Below, one piece after another: positions 23,483 through 26,005 of a stretch of DNA of 26,005 nt (position 1 is the first letter of the stretch; the number at the start of each line of letters is the position of its first letter). A model generated the notes under the pieces. That model saw nothing but the letters and a program-made list of their open reading frames with translations, was not told the DNA's origin and searched no databases. Origin of the DNA: JAWXCH01 sp034440595. GTDB lineage: Bacteria; Planctomycetota; Planctomycetia; Pirellulales; JALHPA01. Both the position numbers and the translations under genes were made by a program. The stretch lies in NCBI GenBank assembly GCA_034440595.1, contig JAWXCH010000223.1:1-26005 (forward strand), written 5' to 3'.

Positions 23483-23650
23483 TGCATTTTCCGGTTGGAT
23501 TTTTTCTGATAGCAGTGTTAGATTCGGCCTTAATTCGGTGTCAGTGCCCCGTTGCTCAATATAACGAACCGGACCCAGTACTTCACTGCCTCACTAATAC
23601 CCGGTGCATACCTTGCAAGGCACTCACCCGGCCGTGTCGAGGAGATATGG
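23483..23650. other. Non-coding spacer upstream of the rhodanese gene
   Basis: Together with the repeat element and 23698-23760 this forms the non-coding stretch from the rhodanese start to the tRNA promoter. I see no supportable gene, RNA or clear rhodanese promoter in it. Small open frames cross the repeat element but encode low-quality peptides. Confidence 0.4.
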
Positions 23651-23697
23651 CGGCGAAAACTTAGCGACTTTGCGTCTTTGCGTGAAACTTTTCGCCG
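23651..23697. repeat. Small palindrome-ended dispersed element (AKTQSR-type)
   Basis: A 47-bp unit bounded by 9-bp inverted repeats CGGCGAAAA (23651-23659) and TTTTCGCCG (23689-23697). Inside is a perfect tandem octamer CTTTGCGT CTTTGCGT (23668-23683). The minus strand reads as FHAKTQSR, the plus strand as LATLRLCVK. From memory, such peptides recur as spurious small proteins in many genomes, pointing to a widespread non-coding repeat. Confidence 0.6.
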
Positions 23698-23760
23698 ACT
23701 CTGTTCTCCGGCCACCGGTTCAACAGTCGAATTCGCCCCCTCCTTCTACCACTCCCCCGC

Positions 23761-23789
23761 TTGAATCTTTGGCCTCGTTTGCCTATAAA
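23761..23789 (+). promoter_or_regulatory. Promoter of tRNA-Leu
   Basis: TTGAAT (23761-23766, four of six), a 17-nt spacer and TATAAA (23784-23789, five of six). The start would fall near 23796, about eight bases before the tRNA. Position and spacing fit a dedicated tRNA promoter. Confidence 0.65.
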
Positions 23790-23803
23790 TTTGACTTGCC
23801 GAT

Positions 23804-23888
23804 GCGGATGTGGCGGAATTGGCAGACGCGCAAGATTCAGGCTCTTGTGTCCGTTAAGGACGTGGAGGTTCAACTCCTCTCATCCGCA
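23804..23888 (+). tRNA. tRNA-Leu (anticodon CAG)
   Basis: 85 nt. The acceptor arm GCGGATG (23804-23810) pairs with CATCCGC (23881-23887), with discriminator A at 23888. The anticodon arm is CAAGA, loop TTCAGGC, TCTTG, giving anticodon CAG, which reads CUG. A long variable arm (TCC GTTAA GGA) marks a class II tRNA and fits leucine. The T arm is GGAGG, TTCAACT, CCTCT. CCA is not encoded, so it must be added after transcription. A T6 run at 23896-23901 follows the 3' end. Confidence 0.95.
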
Positions 23889-23903
23889 TTTCTCGTTTTT
23901 TGA

Positions 23904-23949
23904 CACAATCCGCGGGCTGTTGAACGTTCCACAGCCTGCGGGCATTGTG
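23904..23949. repeat. 46-bp imperfect palindrome after tRNA-Leu
   Basis: CACAAT + CC + GCGGGCTGT (23904-23920), a 10-nt loop TGAACGTTCC and ACAGCCTGC + GGGC + ATTGTG (23931-23949). Fifteen pairs in two blocks, one of them a G-U pair, with a small internal loop. The T-run lies before, not after, the hairpin, so it is not a normal terminator. It looks like a dispersed palindromic repeat or a processing site. Confidence 0.55.
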
Positions 23950-24116
23950 CACTCTACACAGTGGCCAGGCTTGCTGCCACCACGTAAACTGCTTGGTAAG
24001 TCCTGAAACTAACAGGCCTTGTCGCTGGTAATTCCAGAGGATCACTACCGCTGCGATAGCCTTCTAGTCCGACATTTGAGAAACCAACAAATTTCCTCCC
24101 ATAGAAATATCACTTC

Positions 24117-25508
24117 ATGAAAAATCAATTGGTCGGCCTAATAGCCATCTGTGCCCTGCTCGCTTGCACACAGGCGGCGCATGCACAGCGCGAGGTCAAA
24201 GATGCACCGCCGGCGGTCAAGCCCGGGCCGCTGCGCGACTATGTGCAAAAAGCCGATCCGGCCTTTAAGTGGACCAAGCGCCGCGAGGGGAAAATTGGCA
24301 AGGGAACCTATGCGGAACTAATTCTCACCAGCCAGGAGTGGAAGGGAATCACTTGGAAGCATCAGTTGCTGGTTTATAAGCCCGCGACGATCAAACTGGA
24401 AAAGCAGGCACTGCTGTGGATTCACGCCGGCCGCTGGGACGACGAAATGGAAAAAGCGGCCGATGCCAGCGAGCCGCCGCCGACCATCGCGCGGCTCATG
24501 GCCCAGGCAGGGGATCAGATGCAGTGCCCTGTCGCGATTCTAATGCATGTTCCACATCAGCCAATTTTTGACGGCATGATCGAGGATCAGATCATATCTT
24601 ACACGTTCATGCGGTATATCGTGTCTGGTGACAGCGAGTGGCCGCTGCTGCTGCCAATGGTCAAAAGCGCGGTGCGTGGCATGGACGCCGTGCAGCAGTT
24701 CTCCAAGCAAGAATGGTCGCTCGACGTGGAGCATTTTACCGTCACCGGCGCTTCCAAACGTGGCTGGACCACCTGGCTGACCGCCGCCATCGATTCGCGA
24801 GTCACTGCACTGGCACCGATGGTGATCGATATGCTCAACATGGCCCCGCAGATGAAATTGCAGGTTGAGTCGTTTGGCACCTTCTCCGAACAACTGCACG
24901 ACTACACCGAAAAGGGTCTGCAAAGAATTCTGCAAACCGAACCCGGCAAGAAACTATTGGCGATTGTCGATCCGTATCACTACCTGCCGGACATTCGCCA
25001 GCCGAAACTGATCATCCTGGGGACCAATGATCGCTACTGGCCGCTGGAAGCACTGAACCTCTATTGGAACGATCTGGTTGGTGAACGATACATCCTGTAC
25101 GTACCGAACAACGGTCATGGGCTGCGCGATTACGCGCGGATCCTAGGAAGTATTAATGCACTCAACCAGCATGTGGCCGCTGGAAAAGCATTGCCCAAGC
25201 TGGACTGGAAGTTCACCACCGATGCCGCAGCCAAAGTCGCCAAATTGAAAATCAGCAGTGACATTCGGCCCTCCGAAGTTCGCGTCTGGACAGCGAAGAG
25301 CAAGAGTCGCGATTTTCGCAATTCAACGTTCACGTCCGTTACCCTGCCCCCATCCGAAGGCGATTTCACGCGCGAGATGGACCTGCCGGCTTCGGGCTAC
25401 ATAGCCATATTCGGCGAGCTGGTCTTTGACAAGGCACAGTCTCCCTACTATTTCTCGACGAATGTGCGAGTTTTCGCCCCCGAATCCGCTAAAACGCCGG
25501 GAAAGTAG
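24117..25508 (+). CDS. PhoPQ-activated pathogenicity-related (PqaA-type) alpha/beta hydrolase, exported
   Basis: 463 residues with a signal peptide (MKNQLVGLIAICALLAC..., cleavage probably after AAHA before QR). LLAC could alternatively be a lipobox. The body matches the PhoPQ-related family: FDGMIEDQIISYTFMRY, WPLLLPMVKSAVRGMDAV, then the nucleophile elbow TGASKRGW with Ser213. Also visible are the VIDMLNM segment, the GTNDRYW turn (Asp305) and NNGHGL (His334). Together these give a plausible Ser-Asp-His triad. The C-terminal 100 residues form a beta domain (from KISSDIRPSEVRVWTAKSK). The name comes from Salmonella pqaA; planctomycete members have no known virulence role. The substrate is unknown, likely an ester or amide outside the cytoplasm. 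No clear Shine-Dalgarno sequence. A WD40 gene follows 88 bp downstream. Confidence 0.87.
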   Translation: MKNQLVGLIAICALLACTQAAHAQREVKDAPPAVKPGPLRDYVQKADPAFKWTKRREGKIGKGTYAELILTSQEWKGITWKHQLLVYKPATIKLEKQALLWIHAGRWDDEMEKAADASEPPPTIARLMAQAGDQMQCPVAILMHVPHQPIFDGMIEDQIISYTFMRYIVSGDSEWPLLLPMVKSAVRGMDAVQQFSKQEWSLDVEHFTVTGASKRGWTTWLTAAIDSRVTALAPMVIDMLNMAPQMKLQVESFGTFSEQLHDYTEKGLQRILQTEPGKKLLAIVDPYHYLPDIRQPKLIILGTNDRYWPLEALNLYWNDLVGERYILYVPNNGHGLRDYARILGSINALNQHVAAGKALPKLDWKFTTDAAAKVAKLKISSDIRPSEVRVWTAKSKSRDFRNSTFTSVTLPPSEGDFTREMDLPASGYIAIFGELVFDKAQSPYYFSTNVRVFAPESAKTPGK

Positions 25509-25596
25509 CGTTCGATAGCGCGGTTAAGCTAGACTGTACTTGCGCAATCATAGAAGTCACCACGTTGCGAAATTAAACCGCATTGGAGCACAACTT

Positions 25597-26005
25597 ATGC
25601 AAAACATAGGCACGACCGTTTCTAAAAGTACTCTGCTTGCCACACTTTATTCCACTGCATTCTTGTTCGCCCTGCTGGGGTCTTCGCAAGTCAACCAAAG
25701 CCTGGCCGATGATGCCAAGGCTGCCGCGCCACCTGCTGCCGCTGCATCTCCTGCCGAAAGCATCGACAGGCACAACACGTGGATTACCTCGCTAGCGTTT
25801 ATCGATGGCCAGACGCTCGTCACCGGCGGAGGCCAATCGCTTCTCTACCGGCCGGGCGATTTGATCACTTGGAATATCGCCAACGGCAACCGGCTGCAGA
25901 GTTGGCCCGGTCACGAAACGACGATATGGTCGGTGGCCGCATCGCCCGATGGCAAGTGGCTGGCATCGGCCGGGTACGATGGTACCGTCAAGCTATGGGA
26001 TATAC
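25597..26005 (+). CDS. Secreted WD40-repeat protein, 5' part (runs off window end)
   Basis: 136 codons are visible, with no stop before the window end. ATG 25597 has GGAG (25585-25588) eight bases upstream. The N-terminus is a signal peptide: a hydrophobic STLLATLYSTAFLFALLG core and probable cleavage at SLA|DD. An Ala/Pro-rich linker (KAAAPPAAAASPAES) follows. The first WD40 blade is irregular (WITSLAFIDGQTLVTGGG ... LITWNIANGNRL) and the second is typical (ETTIWSVAASPDGKWLASAG ... VKLWDI). The total number of blades and any C-terminal domain are outside the window. Its class matches the WD40 gene at 6022, but the linker and start differ, so it is not a recent copy. Confidence 0.88.
   Translation, partial: MQNIGTTVSKSTLLATLYSTAFLFALLGSSQVNQSLADDAKAAAPPAAAASPAESIDRHNTWITSLAFIDGQTLVTGGGQSLLYRPGDLITWNIANGNRLQSWPGHETTIWSVAASPDGKWLASAGYDGTVKLWDI

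Noticed and set aside
23604..23903. Small proteins crossing the repeat element and tRNA-Leu
   Set aside because: The frames are produced by the dispersed repeat and run through the tRNA gene, so they cannot be real coding regions.
23761..24006. 81-codon frame over tRNA-Leu
   Set aside because: It overlaps a complete tRNA with a good promoter and encodes no recognisable domain.

Overview
The window looks like a chromosomal segment of a planctomycete, probably related to the Pirellula/Rhodopirellula group. The evidence is family content: a DUF1559 pilin-like protein; a giant secreted protein with the planctomycete N-terminal FEQLEKR-type motif; secreted WD40 proteins; a PhoPQ-activated (PqaA-type) hydrolase; and an AddA/AddB pair. 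Gene starts often lack a clear Shine-Dalgarno sequence, and GTG starts are plausible at several genes. I see no phage, transposase, CRISPR array or rRNA.

Layout. Bases 1-5733 (+) carry mostly housekeeping functions: the 3' part of mfd (transcription-repair coupling factor), an exported parvulin-type prolyl isomerase, a CYTH-domain protein starting 3 nt after it, and citrate synthase (gltA). Bases 6022-12026 (+) encode envelope or exported proteins: a seven-bladed WD40 propeller and a 1580-residue surface-type protein. The latter has six consecutive SdrD-B-like units of exactly 333 bp, then a head of 141-bp FG-GAP-like repeats. Bases 12152-21307 (-) run addB > addA > class II nucleotidyltransferase (CCA/poly(A) type) > four-helix membrane protein > small coiled-coil protein. 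addB and addA overlap by 4 bp and probably form the RecBCD-like helicase-nuclease for double-strand break processing. Bases 21769-23106 (+) form a self-contained expression unit: AT-rich upstream element, TTGACA-17-TAAAGT promoter, structured leader, AGGAGG site, DUF1559 gene and strong intrinsic terminator. The last part holds a rhodanese (-), a tRNA-Leu(CAG) with its own promoter (+), a PqaA-type hydrolase (+) and the 5' part of a second secreted WD40 gene cut by the window end.

The non-coding gaps are not empty. At least four palindromic, REP-like or MITE-like elements sit between genes: 12046-12062, 12091-12120, 23651-23697 and 23904-23949.

The best candidates for something less described are the exactly periodic two-cysteine stalk protein at 7284-12026, the structured and apparently attenuated leader of the DUF1559 gene, and a stop-free PilZ-like peptide running in frame into gltA. 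No assignment was checked by database search; all rest on motifs read in the translated sequence.
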